From Acidobacteriota bacterium (GTDB lineage: Bacteria > Acidobacteriota > UBA6911 > RPQK01 > DATIPO01): DNA of 64,000 nt. Numbering within the stretch: the stretch's first letter is position 1; every line of letters starts with the position of its first letter. The stretch is taken from positions 1 through 64,000 of the forward strand of contig DATIPQ010000143.1 of NCBI GenBank assembly GCA_035471785.1, written 5' to 3'. Below are positions 53,307-61,907 of the stretch, piece after piece. A program made the translations under genes and the position numbers. Below the pieces are notes generated by a model. That model saw only the letters and a list, made by a program, of their open reading frames with translations. It had not been told where the DNA came from and made no database searches.

Positions 53307-54971
53307 TTATTCCTCCTCGGCTGCCACCGGTTGCAGTCCCAGGACTTCCACGCCCTGTTCGAAAACGATGTCTACGGGAATGCCCTTCTCGGCCAGTCTC
53401 TGCAAGTCGGATTCCAGGTCGGCGCCGGCTTTGCCGTAGTCTTCCAAAAACTGGTTCACGCCGTCATAGTCTCCGTCGCCTTGCAGGGTCAGGATGCGGG
53501 CCGCCATTTTCTCGACCCCTTCGCGCATCCTCTCGAAATCTACCGAGTAGGTATGGTTTTCCGAGTCGTAGCGAAAGGCCCCCGCTTCTTGCAGGAAGTT
53601 GAATTCGGCCTGATTGGCCCGTCCATGGGCGCTGGCCAGTCCGAAGCGGATGGAGCGGAAGATGCTGGCCAGGAAGGTCACGTAATTGGTGCGGACGTCG
53701 GAGTCGAGTTGGCCGCCGTCGATCAGCTTGGTGACCATGAAGAGTCCCAGGATGTCGGCTTTGCCCTCTTCCAGCGTGGAGGCCTTCTCCTTGAGAGCCT
53801 GGCGGACCGTGCCCTCTCCCGAGATGGTGTTCTTGATGCCCAGTCCATGAGCCACCTCGTGGAACATGACGTTTGAAAAGAAGGCGTCGAAGTCGATGAA
53901 CTGACGCTGATCGGGAGCGATCATCTCGTCGGACAGCGGCAGCAGAATCTTGTCGAACTTGGCCCTCATGGCGTTCTTCAGTTGCAGGCGGCGGGTGCCC
54001 TTTGCCAACTGCACGGCTTCGTCGTTGGGCAGGTTGATAGCGATGGTCTTGGACCCGGCGTTGCAGTCGCCCGCGTAGTAGACGACGTCATAGGCGTTGA
54101 GGTCGGACTCCAGCCCCGGGGTCTCGCTCTTGTAGGCCTTATCCACGGGAAGCTGGCCCTGCAGGTCGGGCAGCATGCTGGTGTAGCGGGCCAGGCGGCG
54201 GCTCCATTCCTGATCCTTGACCAGTACGTAAGCCTCGTTGGCGGCCTTGGCGCCGTTCAGTTGGTCTTCGTAGGTCTCGATGGGACCGATGACGATATCG
54301 AGGGTATTGTCCTTCATGTCCATCCAGGCCATGTCGGAGGGCCGGTACTCGTCGGTCTGCAGGGCCTGGATGCGCGAGTCGAGGTACTTCTTGAGTCCTT
54401 CGTTCGTGGCCATCAGGGCGGCCCGGCCCAGCCAATGAGAAGCCACGGCGTAGGAGTCCTGGAAGAACTCTGAATAGGGAATGGCCTGCAGGTCGCCGTC
54501 CTGGTCGCGCCTCACCATGGTGTAAAGGCTGCCCAGGGCGGGGTTGTCGGCCAGCGCCTGCTGATACTCGTCCTTGCTCATATCGCGAGGATAGAAATTG
54601 GCTCCGGCGGGCTTGGGACCGATGCCTTCGACGAAGGGTTCGTTCTCCTCCAGGCGGTCCCAGGGACCGTAGTTGATCTCGGCGTAACGGCGTACCCGGG
54701 GATCGGAGATGGACCGCATCAGTTCGCTCTTGTCGCCGTAGGCCTGTTGCCAGAAGGCCCCGTCCATGGCCTTGGCGGCCTCGATGAGGTAGGGGATGAT
54801 CTTTTTCTGCTCATCGCCGAGGACGGACAGGTCGGTCGTCAGCCGGACGGTCGTGTACTTGTTCAACTTAGCCTCGATTTCGCTGCCGGAATCGTCCGCC
54901 GGATCGCCCGAGGGGACCCCGCAGGCGCCCAGCAGCACAATCAGCAGTGCACTGATGATTCTCTGTGTCAT
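53307..54971 (-). CDS. M49-like zinc peptidase, lipoprotein
   Basis: 554 aa from ATG 54971 (GGGAGG 9 bases upstream). Lipobox LLGAC near residue 15. Zinc motif NVMFHEVAHGLGIKNT and the downstream EEGKADILG. Dipeptidyl-peptidase III (M49) uses HEXXGH plus EEXRAD; here the first motif is the shorter HEXXH form, known in some bacterial M49 members. Likely an exported dipeptidyl peptidase, anchored to a membrane. Convergent 20 bases with the repeat-protein gene. Confidence 0.82.
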   Translation of the reverse strand: MTQRIISALLIVLLGACGVPSGDPADDSGSEIEAKLNKYTTVRLTTDLSVLGDEQKKIIPYLIEAAKAMDGAFWQQAYGDKSELMRSISDPRVRRYAEINYGPWDRLEENEPFVEGIGPKPAGANFYPRDMSKDEYQQALADNPALGSLYTMVRRDQDGDLQAIPYSEFFQDSYAVASHWLGRAALMATNEGLKKYLDSRIQALQTDEYRPSDMAWMDMKDNTLDIVIGPIETYEDQLNGAKAANEAYVLVKDQEWSRRLARYTSMLPDLQGQLPVDKAYKSETPGLESDLNAYDVVYYAGDCNAGSKTIAINLPNDEAVQLAKGTRRLQLKNAMRAKFDKILLPLSDEMIAPDQRQFIDFDAFFSNVMFHEVAHGLGIKNTISGEGTVRQALKEKASTLEEGKADILGLFMVTKLIDGGQLDSDVRTNYVTFLASIFRSIRFGLASAHGRANQAEFNFLQEAGAFRYDSENHTYSVDFERMREGVEKMAARILTLQGDGDYDGVNQFLEDYGKAGADLESDLQRLAEKGIPVDIVFEQGVEVLGLQPVAAEEE

Positions 54972-55090
54972 GGTGGCGTATCCTCCCGCCGTTGCTCGAA
55001 TTGTTGCGGGAGACATTGTATCGGTATGGAAGGCGGGAAGCGAGCCGGGAGGCGGGAAAGGGTGGGCGGAGCAGCCGAGACGCTCCTCTC

Positions 55091-55282
55091 TCAGGTGCGG
55101 TTGAGCCACCATCGCCGCACGAAGGCCAAAGCCACGCCCAGCACGATGCAGGCCAGGAAGGGGACGATCAGGGTGGGAAGTCCGATCAGCACGATCGCGA
55201 CCACCCCCGCGGCGAAGATCAGGCCGGGGATGGTCGAAACAGGAATCTTGTTGATGAGAATGCCTCGATGAAATTTCGTCAT
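55091..55282 (-). CDS. small two-TM membrane protein, 63 aa
   Basis: Two hydrophobic helices (IPGLIFAAGVVAIVLIGLPTL and VPFLACIVLGVALAFVRRWW) with a short basic N-terminus (MTKFHRGILINK). No good Shine-Dalgarno precedes the ATG, but the frame is intact and the amino-acid pattern is strongly membrane-like. It lies 119 bases upstream of the M49-like gene on the same strand. Function unknown. Confidence 0.5.
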   Translation of the reverse strand: MTKFHRGILINKIPVSTIPGLIFAAGVVAIVLIGLPTLIVPFLACIVLGVALAFVRRWWLNRT

Positions 55283-55416
55283 AGCAATGTTGATTACGCC
55301 CTCTTAAGCGCGGCTATTCTATAGCCGGCGGGAATTTTTCCAGTCTGGTGTCGAGCTTCCAGGCTGATACTTTCCAAGCGCCGGCGCATCGGACAATATA
55401 AGTAGGGAGAGATTTC

Positions 55417-56538
55417 ATGCCACATCAGCGCGCTATTCGGATGTTTCTTGTTGTTTTCCTGGCCGTGTGTCCGCTCTGGGCGCAGGCCCAATCCCAGGAT
55501 CAGCAGCAGCCTCCCAGCATCGACGCCCGCGTCGACGCCGTCAAAGTCGACGTCTTGGCCGTCACGCCAAACGGAACTCCGGTCAAGGGCTTGAAGAAGG
55601 ACGACTTCAGAATCTACGAGGAGGGCGTCGAGCAGGAGATCCTCAATTTCTTCCCCGTGGAGGCGCCCTTCAGCGTGGGACTGGTGCTCGACACCAGCTA
55701 CAGCACGGTGGGCAAGCTGGGCCAGATTCAGGACGCCGCCATTCACTTCGTCAATGCCCTTCACCCCCAGGACGAAGTGATGGTGATTTCATTCGACGAC
55801 GAGGTTTACTTCGACTCCGACTTCACTGCCAACCGCGACGACACCCACCGGGCCATCAAGTCGACGCGCACCGGCGATTCCACGCAGGTTTACGAGGCCG
55901 TCTGGCTGGCTCTGGAACAGATGGAGCGCAGTCGCTACAGACGGGTTCTGGTGATCTTCACCGACGGTGTCGATACCGCCAGCCACCTGACGAGTTCCAG
56001 GGACACGCTGGACAAGGCCAAGGAGTCGAATACCCTTATCTACACCGTCTACTTCGACACCGAGATGGACGCCATCAGGAAAATCCGCGAGTACTATCGG
56101 AACCCCACGGCAGGACCCTTGGGAGCTCCGCCCGCGGGATCTCCGCCCACCGTACCCGGTCAAAGTCCCACGCCCACGCCCGATATCAATCCGCTGCCGG
56201 TCCCAGTTCCCACACCGCCGCGGCGCCGCACCCCCCGCGACATCCAGGAAGAGCGCGAAGCGATCGAGCGCGAGAGGCTGCGCTACAACATCGCTCAAAG
56301 CTATCTCAAGAATCTGGCTAAGTTCACCGGAGGCGAGAACTTCAAGGCCCGCTCGGACGTATCGAACCTGGCCACGGTCTTCGCCTCCATCGCCGAGGAA
56401 CTGCGCTCGCTCTACACTCTCTCCTACGTCTCTTCCAATCCCGAGAGGGACGGCGAGTTCCGCAAGATCGAGGTCCGAAGCGAGCGCAAGAACCTGCGAC
56501 TGCGCCACCGCGAGGGTTACCTGGCGGCAAAGGACTGA
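55417..56538 (+). CDS. VWFA-related acidobacterial protein
   Basis: 373 aa. Signal peptide (FLVVFLAVCPLWAQA). A Plug-like N-terminal region (DAVKVDVLAVTPNGTPVKGLKKDDFRIYE) precedes a VWA domain with an adhesion motif DTSYS at about 95 (MIDAS type), VMVISFDDEVYFD and VIFTDGVDTAS. A Pro-rich linker (about 230-275) and a C-terminal FTGGENFKARSD / ELRSLYTLSYVSSNP region complete the family pattern. The family (TIGR03436-type) is expanded in Acidobacteriota. Exported; role unknown. Confidence 0.92.
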   Translation: MPHQRAIRMFLVVFLAVCPLWAQAQSQDQQQPPSIDARVDAVKVDVLAVTPNGTPVKGLKKDDFRIYEEGVEQEILNFFPVEAPFSVGLVLDTSYSTVGKLGQIQDAAIHFVNALHPQDEVMVISFDDEVYFDSDFTANRDDTHRAIKSTRTGDSTQVYEAVWLALEQMERSRYRRVLVIFTDGVDTASHLTSSRDTLDKAKESNTLIYTVYFDTEMDAIRKIREYYRNPTAGPLGAPPAGSPPTVPGQSPTPTPDINPLPVPVPTPPRRRTPRDIQEEREAIERERLRYNIAQSYLKNLAKFTGGENFKARSDVSNLATVFASIAEELRSLYTLSYVSSNPERDGEFRKIEVRSERKNLRLRHREGYLAAKD

Positions 56539-56554
56539 AGCCCGCCGGACTGCT

Positions 56555-58936
56555 TCAAACCACGTGCGCCGAGTCCGAATCGGACAGGGTGGGCTTCCAG
56601 TTGGGGATCTCGGGTATAGTGGCGCTGAGCAGTTGGTCCACGTTCTCCACGAAGATGAACTCCATTTGCCCGGCCACGTTGTCGGGGAGCTTCTTGAGAT
56701 CCTTGCGGTTCTGGGCGGGCAGAATCACGCGGCCGACTCCCGCCCGCTGAGCGGCCAGCACTTTTTCCTTGACCCCTCCCACCGGCAACACCAGCCCCGA
56801 GAGGGTGATTTCGCCAGTCATGGCGGTATCGGCCCGGGCCGCCGTCTTGGAGTAGAGTGAGGCCAGCGCCGTTACCATGGTCACGCCGGCCGAGGGGCCG
56901 TCCTTGGGGATGGCTCCGGCCGGGATATGGATGTGCACACCTGAGTTTTTGAACTGCTTTGGATCGATGCCGAACTGCTGGGCCCGCGACCAGATATAGC
57001 TTTGAGCCGCCTTGGCCGACTCCTGCATCACCTCACCCAATTGGCCGGTCAAGGTCAGTCCGCGGCCTTCCGGCAGCAGGGAGGCCTCGATAAAGAGGAC
57101 GTCCCCTCCGCTTTCCGTCCAGGCCAGTCCCGTGGCCACCCCCGGCGACAGCTTGCGGCGCGCCTCCTCGGGGAAGAAAAGCTCCACGCCCAGCATGTCG
57201 TCCAGATCGCCGATCTGCACCTGCACGGCCTCTTGCCGGCCCTCGGCGAACTGGCGCGCCACCTTGCGGGCGATCTTGCCCACCGCCCGCTCCAGTTGGC
57301 GGACGCCCGCTTCGCGGGTATAGCGGTCGACGATGCGCTCCAGGGTGTCGTCGCCAATGACGCACTGCTGCTCATCGAGTCCCACTTCGTCGATTTGGCG
57401 CGGCACCAGGTAGCGCTTGGCGATCTGCACTTTCTCGTCGGCGGTGTAGCCTTCCAGGCGGATCACTTCCAGACGGTCCAGCAGGGGACGCGGGATAGTC
57501 CCCAGGGTGTTGGCCGTGACGATGAAGAAGACCTTGGAAAGGTCGAAAGGCAGATCCACGTAGTTGTCGCGGAAAGTATGGTTCTGGGCCGGATCCAGGA
57601 TCTCCAGCAGGGCGGCCGCCGGATCTCCCCGGAAGTCGCGTCCCAGCTTGTCGATCTCGTCCAGCATCAGCACCGGATCTTTACTGCCGGCGCGGCGCAA
57701 AGCCTGGATGATGCGTCCCGGCATGGAACCGATATAAGTGCGGCGGTGTCCGCGCAGTTCCGACTCGTCGTGCAGTCCGCCCAGGCTGATGCGCTCGAAG
57801 GGACGGTTGAGCGATCGGGCGATGGACTTGCCCAGCGAGGTCTTACCCACGCCCGGAGGTCCAGCGAAACAGATGATGGGCGCCTTGGCGCCGGGATTGA
57901 GCTTGTGCACCGCCAACTGGTCGAGGATGCGCTCCTTGACCTCTTCCAGATCGTAGTGATCTTCATCCAGCACGTCTTTGGAGTGCTGCAGGTCGATCTC
58001 GCTCTGGGTGGTCTTGTTCCAGGGCAGGTCGAGGATCAGGTCGAGGTAAGTCCGTATGGTGTGGTACTCGGGCGAAGCGGCCTGCAGTCGCGAGAGGCGC
58101 TTCAGCTCGCGTTCAGCCTCCTTGTGGGCCTCCTCCGGCAGTTCGGCCTCCTCCAGGCGCTCGCGCAGCATCTCGATCTCGGCTCCCTCGCCGTCCTCTT
58201 CTCCCAGTTCCTGCTGAATCTGGCGCAGTTGGCGGCGCAGGATGTACTGCCGCTGCTCCTGGTTGATCTCGCTCTGGGCCTGGCTGGAGATCTTCTCGCG
58301 AAGCTCCAGCACCTGCAGTTCGTAGCTGAGAATGTCGCTCAACTGCTGAAGGGCCACACCGAGCGAGTTGGCTTCCAGGATCTTCTGCTCTTTTTCGACC
58401 TCCATGCCCGCCATTGACGTCAGCAGGTAGGTGATGCGCGGACGGTCGCTGGTCTTGCCCAGCAGCGCATTGAGGTCGAAGGAGTCCTGATGGCGGGCCA
58501 GCGCGAAGACCTGCGCCGAGGTCTCCAGCACGGAGCGAAAGAGGGCTTCCGTCTCGGCCGAGTCGTCCTCGCGGATGGGAGCGGGGTAAAAGTAGGCCTG
58601 CAAGTAGCCATCGGCCCCTGCACCCACGGCGTCCAGCCTGACGCGCTCCACTCCCTGAACCAGCACTTCCATCGACTTCTCGCGGCGAGCCACCTTGCGG
58701 ATGATGGCCCGAACGCCCACCTCGTAGAGGTCGGACGATTGAGGATTCTCCACCGAGGCATCTTTTTGGGCCACGATGAGGATTTCCTTGGATTCCGTGT
58801 TGAGAGCCGTCTCGATAGCTGCCATCGATTGGGGGCGCCCGGCCGAAAGGGGAGCCAGCAGGTGGGGAAAAACCACCGAGTTCTTGAGCGGCAGCAGCGG
58901 AAGGCTCGATCTGTTTTCAGTAGCGTTGTCTTGCAT
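56555..58936 (-). CDS. lon: ATP-dependent protease Lon
   Basis: 793 aa, full length. N-terminal substrate-recognition domain (LPLLPLKNSVVFPHLLAPLSA), long helical region with QRQYILRRQLRQIQQELGE, AAA+ module with Walker A GPPGVGKTSLGKS and Walker B VLMLDEIDKLG, and the C-terminal protease with the catalytic serine in PKDGPSAGVTMVTALAS and lysine in PVGGVKEKVLAA. Degrades damaged and regulatory proteins. A hairpin at 58958-58992 lies 22 bases before the start codon on its leader side. Confidence 0.97.
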   Translation of the reverse strand: MQDNATENRSSLPLLPLKNSVVFPHLLAPLSAGRPQSMAAIETALNTESKEILIVAQKDASVENPQSSDLYEVGVRAIIRKVARREKSMEVLVQGVERVRLDAVGAGADGYLQAYFYPAPIREDDSAETEALFRSVLETSAQVFALARHQDSFDLNALLGKTSDRPRITYLLTSMAGMEVEKEQKILEANSLGVALQQLSDILSYELQVLELREKISSQAQSEINQEQRQYILRRQLRQIQQELGEEDGEGAEIEMLRERLEEAELPEEAHKEAERELKRLSRLQAASPEYHTIRTYLDLILDLPWNKTTQSEIDLQHSKDVLDEDHYDLEEVKERILDQLAVHKLNPGAKAPIICFAGPPGVGKTSLGKSIARSLNRPFERISLGGLHDESELRGHRRTYIGSMPGRIIQALRRAGSKDPVLMLDEIDKLGRDFRGDPAAALLEILDPAQNHTFRDNYVDLPFDLSKVFFIVTANTLGTIPRPLLDRLEVIRLEGYTADEKVQIAKRYLVPRQIDEVGLDEQQCVIGDDTLERIVDRYTREAGVRQLERAVGKIARKVARQFAEGRQEAVQVQIGDLDDMLGVELFFPEEARRKLSPGVATGLAWTESGGDVLFIEASLLPEGRGLTLTGQLGEVMQESAKAAQSYIWSRAQQFGIDPKQFKNSGVHIHIPAGAIPKDGPSAGVTMVTALASLYSKTAARADTAMTGEITLSGLVLPVGGVKEKVLAAQRAGVGRVILPAQNRKDLKKLPDNVAGQMEFIFVENVDQLLSATIPEIPNWKPTLSDSDSAHVV

Positions 58937-58957
58937 GTTTTTTGTCCAGAGAGAACC

Positions 58958-58992
58958 CGGCCCGCCCCGGAATCGCTCCGTCAGGCGGGCCG
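58958..58992 (-). promoter_or_regulatory. stable inverted repeat in the lon leader region
   Basis: CGGCCCGCC (58958-58966) pairs perfectly with GGCGGGCCG (58984-58992); the 17-base loop itself contains CGGA/TCCG, so a longer two-part stem is possible. No T-tract, so a terminator is unlikely. It lies 22 bases upstream of the lon ATG, where it could be an operator or a leader structure. It does not match the CIRCE or HAIR consensus. Confidence 0.5.
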
Positions 58993-59229
58993 AATTCGAA
59001 AATCTATGTCAAGGCCGGGACGCTGTCCCCCCCGACCGCCATGCTAAAGACCTAAGATCCGATCAGCCCCAGGTCAAGTCGTTTCTCAAATCTCTTTTCT
59101 CTGTCATCGCTACTAGAGATGTGTTTACGGGTACAGATGTTTCGTCCTCGACCGCTGCACATGGTCGGCTTTGATCTGAGCCGACCCATTCGCGTACCAT
59201 GCAGCGATGGCAAAGGGGGAACGGGCCCG

Positions 59230-60237
59230 ATGGTGATGGCGTGGATCGAGTTCGCCGTGTGCCTCCTTCTCATCGGCCTGGCCGGAAGCCGGCTTTCCCT
59301 CTACGGAGACGTGATCGCCGAGAAGACGGGCTTGAGCGGCACCTGGATCGGGATACTGATGCTGGCCACGGTGACTTCCCTTCCCGAGCTGGTCACCGCA
59401 CTCAGCGCCGTAACCCTGGCTCAGGCGCCCGACATCGCCGTGGGAGGCATTTTCGGAAGCTGCGTCTTCAACCTGGCCATCATCGTTCTCATCGACTTCG
59501 TCCTGCGTCCCGACTCGGTCTATGAGAGAACCAACAACGGACTCATCGTTTCGGCCTGCTACAGTCTGGTCATCATCGGCGTGGGCGCCTTCAGCCTGGT
59601 GCTGGCCGGATACGGCGAACCGCCGCATTTACTGCACGTCAGCCTCTCCACTCCCCTGATCGTGGCCATCTATCTGCTGGCCATGCGCAACATCTTCACA
59701 TTTGAACGCAGCCGCCAGGCTGAGATGACGGTGGAAGCCGACTTCGACTACCTGCACGTGAGTCTTCCCAAGGCGGTATTCGGCTACACGGCGGCTTCCC
59801 TGGTGGTGGTGGGCGTGGGCATCTGGCTGCCTTTCGTGGGCGAGGACCTGGGAGCGGCCATGGGCTGGCAGAGCACCTTCATCGGCAGCCTTTTCATCGC
59901 CTTGGCCACCTCCCTGCCCGAAATGGTCGTGACCCTGGCCGCGGCCCGCCTGGGCGCCATCGACATGGCGGTGGGCAACCTCTTCGGCTCCAACCTCTTC
60001 AACATCCTGGTTCTGGCCGTCGCCGACAGCGCTTTCTTGCCGGGCCCTCTGCTGGCCGCCGCTTCGCCGCTGCACCTGATTTCGGCGCTCTCCTCCATGA
60101 TCATGACGGGATTGGCGGTCGTCGGAATCTACCAGGGCACCCGCCACCGCCCCTTCAGAATCGTCGGCTGGGTCAGCGTCTTCCTGGCCCTGGCCTACAT
60201 CCTCAACACCTACCTCATCTTCGTCCTCGACCGCTGA
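59230..60237 (+). CDS. CaCA-family sodium:calcium antiporter
   Basis: About 335 aa from ATG 59230 (GGGGGA upstream; ATG 59236 possible). Ten or so TM helices with the two alpha repeats of the family: LATVTSLPELVTALSAV / GGIFGSCVFNLAII and ALATSLPEMVVTLAAARLG / VGNLFGSNLFNILVLA. Exchanges Ca2+ or another cation against Na+ or H+. Divergent from lon. Confidence 0.92.
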   Translation: MVMAWIEFAVCLLLIGLAGSRLSLYGDVIAEKTGLSGTWIGILMLATVTSLPELVTALSAVTLAQAPDIAVGGIFGSCVFNLAIIVLIDFVLRPDSVYERTNNGLIVSACYSLVIIGVGAFSLVLAGYGEPPHLLHVSLSTPLIVAIYLLAMRNIFTFERSRQAEMTVEADFDYLHVSLPKAVFGYTAASLVVVGVGIWLPFVGEDLGAAMGWQSTFIGSLFIALATSLPEMVVTLAAARLGAIDMAVGNLFGSNLFNILVLAVADSAFLPGPLLAAASPLHLISALSSMIMTGLAVVGIYQGTRHRPFRIVGWVSVFLALAYILNTYLIFVLDR

Positions 60238-60240
60238 GCC

Positions 60241-60277
60241 AGGTCGAAGGTCGAGGTTCGATTTGCGAAGTTCGAAG
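60241..60277 (+). repeat. dispersed R3-type repeat copy
   Basis: AGGTCGAAGG, TCGAGGTTCG and TGCGAAGTTCGAAG recur here in the same order as in the 44747-44781 and 50578-50614 copies. It is placed between the convergent antiporter and xylB genes. Confidence 0.6.
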
Positions 60278-60288
60278 TGTTGAAACGG

Positions 60289-61773
60289 CTAGAGTTCAAA
60301 GAGCGGACGCAAGGAGCGGTAAGCCTCACGGAAGCGGTCGTAGTGGGGACGGTAAGCTTCTGCGCTGTCGGGGCGGGGACGGATGGGCTGGCCCAGATTG
60401 ACGGCAGCCTGAGTGGCCTGCTCGATGTCGGGCCAGAGGCCGGTTGCGATGCCGGCCAGCATGGCGGCGCCCAGGGCGGCGCCTTCAGGGGCCTCAACGG
60501 CCACCAGTTCGGTGTCGAGGACGTCGGCCAGAATCTGACGCCACACCGGGCTCTGGGCTCCGCCGCCGGCGAGGCGGATTTGGCGCACGCCGGAAATGCC
60601 GACCCTTTGCATGAGCGCCAGGTTATCGGCCAAGGCGAAGGCGACGCCTTCCAGCACGGCCCGGGTCATGTGAGCGCGCTGGTGGGAGAGGGTCAGTCCC
60701 AGGAAGGCTCCCCGCGCTTTAGGATCGGCGTGAGGCGTCCGCTCGCCTGACAGATAGGGGAGGAAGAGCAAGCCGTCGCAGCCCGGCGCGATGTCGGCCG
60801 CTTCCTGCACCAGTTCGGCGAAGTCCATTCCCGCGGCGGCGACGTCGCGGTGCCAGCGCAGGCTGCCGGCGGCCGAGAGCATGACGCCCATGACGTGCCA
60901 GGTGCCGGGCAGGGCGTGAGGGAAGGCATGGAGCGCGCCTTTATCGTCAGTTAACGGACGCTCCGAGGAAGCGAAGACCACGCCTGACGTCCCCAGCGTG
61001 AGGGAGACGACACCTGGCTTGCAGGCGCCCGTTCCCACGGCTCCGGCTGCTTGATCGCCGCCTCCCCCGACCACCGGCGTTCCCACTGCCAAGCCGGTGA
61101 AACGGGAGCCGGACGCGCTGATTTCCCCGGTGACTTCAGTGCCTTCGTGGGTAGGCGGCAGCCAGCTCGAGGGGACGTCAAAGGCCTGCAGCAATTCCGG
61201 CGACCAATCGCGGCTGCGCAGATCGAGCATCAAAGTACCGCCCGCCCCGGCTTTGTCGGTGGCGAACCCTCCCGTCAGCTTGTAGCGCAGGTAGTCCTTG
61301 GGAAGCAACACCCGGCGGAGGCGGGAATAAATCTCGGGCTCATGGCGGCGCACCCACATCAGCTTGGGCAGCGTGAATCCGGGAAAAGCGTCGTTGCCGG
61401 TGATCTCGACCAGTTTCCTCAGCCCCAGACGGCGGCGGATCTCGTCGCATTGAGCTGAAGCCCGCTGGTCGTTCCACAAAATGGCGGGACGCAGCACTTC
61501 TCCGCTCTCATCCAACAGCACCAGCCCGTGCATCTGCCCGGTCAGTCCCACCCCACACACCGAATCAGCAGCGGCTCCAGCCTCTTGCAGCGCCCTTTTG
61601 ACGGCCTGGCAGGCCGCCTCCCACCAAAGCCTGGGGTCCTGCTCGGCCCACAGCGGACGCGGCGTCGACAGCTCGTAGGAAGAGGAAGCCACCGACACCA
61701 CCTCCCCTTTCTCGCTCAACAAGAGGGCCTTGGTGGCCGTCGTGGAAACATCGATGCCGAGAGCCAAGCTCAT
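60289..61773 (-). CDS. xylB: xylulokinase (FGGY family)
   Basis: 494 aa from ATG 61773 (GGAG 5 bases upstream; a GTG at 61779 is possible). FGGY kinase marks: ALGIDVSTTATKALL, GVGLTGQMHGLV, ILWNDQRA, VVGGGGDQAAGAVG and LFLPYLSGERTPHADPKARG, RQIRLAGGGAQSPVWRQ near the end. Phosphorylates xylulose to xylulose 5-phosphate. Its start is 2 bases after the stop of a 43-codon ORF that follows the xylA-like gene, so it is likely translationally coupled. Confidence 0.94.
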   Translation of the reverse strand: MSLALGIDVSTTATKALLLSEKGEVVSVASSSYELSTPRPLWAEQDPRLWWEAACQAVKRALQEAGAAADSVCGVGLTGQMHGLVLLDESGEVLRPAILWNDQRASAQCDEIRRRLGLRKLVEITGNDAFPGFTLPKLMWVRRHEPEIYSRLRRVLLPKDYLRYKLTGGFATDKAGAGGTLMLDLRSRDWSPELLQAFDVPSSWLPPTHEGTEVTGEISASGSRFTGLAVGTPVVGGGGDQAAGAVGTGACKPGVVSLTLGTSGVVFASSERPLTDDKGALHAFPHALPGTWHVMGVMLSAAGSLRWHRDVAAAGMDFAELVQEAADIAPGCDGLLFLPYLSGERTPHADPKARGAFLGLTLSHQRAHMTRAVLEGVAFALADNLALMQRVGISGVRQIRLAGGGAQSPVWRQILADVLDTELVAVEAPEGAALGAAMLAGIATGLWPDIEQATQAAVNLGQPIRPRPDSAEAYRPHYDRFREAYRSLRPLFEL

Positions 61774-61775
61774 CG

Positions 61776-61907
61776 TCACTCCACCCTGAGAACCACCGGC
61801 TGATCGGAATCTTTGTAAAGCGGCTGGGAGGCATCCTGAGCCAGCAAGACAGGATGCGGCGACGGCAGGGCCGGCAACAGGGCGAGGACGGCGTTAAGGC
61901 GCATCAT
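61776..61907 (-). pseudogene. small ORF, candidate glycoside hydrolase family 3 remnant
   Basis: 43 aa: MMRLNAVLALLPALPSPHPV, then LLAQDASQPLYKDSDQPVVL and RVE, followed by TGA. It begins with a signal-peptide-like segment ending AQ, and the YKDxxxPVxxRVE run is the start of many secreted GH3 beta-glucosidases/xylosidases, which continue with DLLxxMTLEEK. Here the frame stops directly after RVE. Its ATG overlaps the xylA-like stop (ATGA) and its TGA lies 2 bases before the xylB ATG. Read as the leftover 5' end of a deleted hydrolase gene, or a leader ORF. Confidence 0.55.

Noticed and set aside
61776-61907. Leader peptide or toxin for the 43-codon ORF
   Set aside because: Not excluded, but its second half reads like the start of GH3 enzymes, so a gene remnant is preferred.
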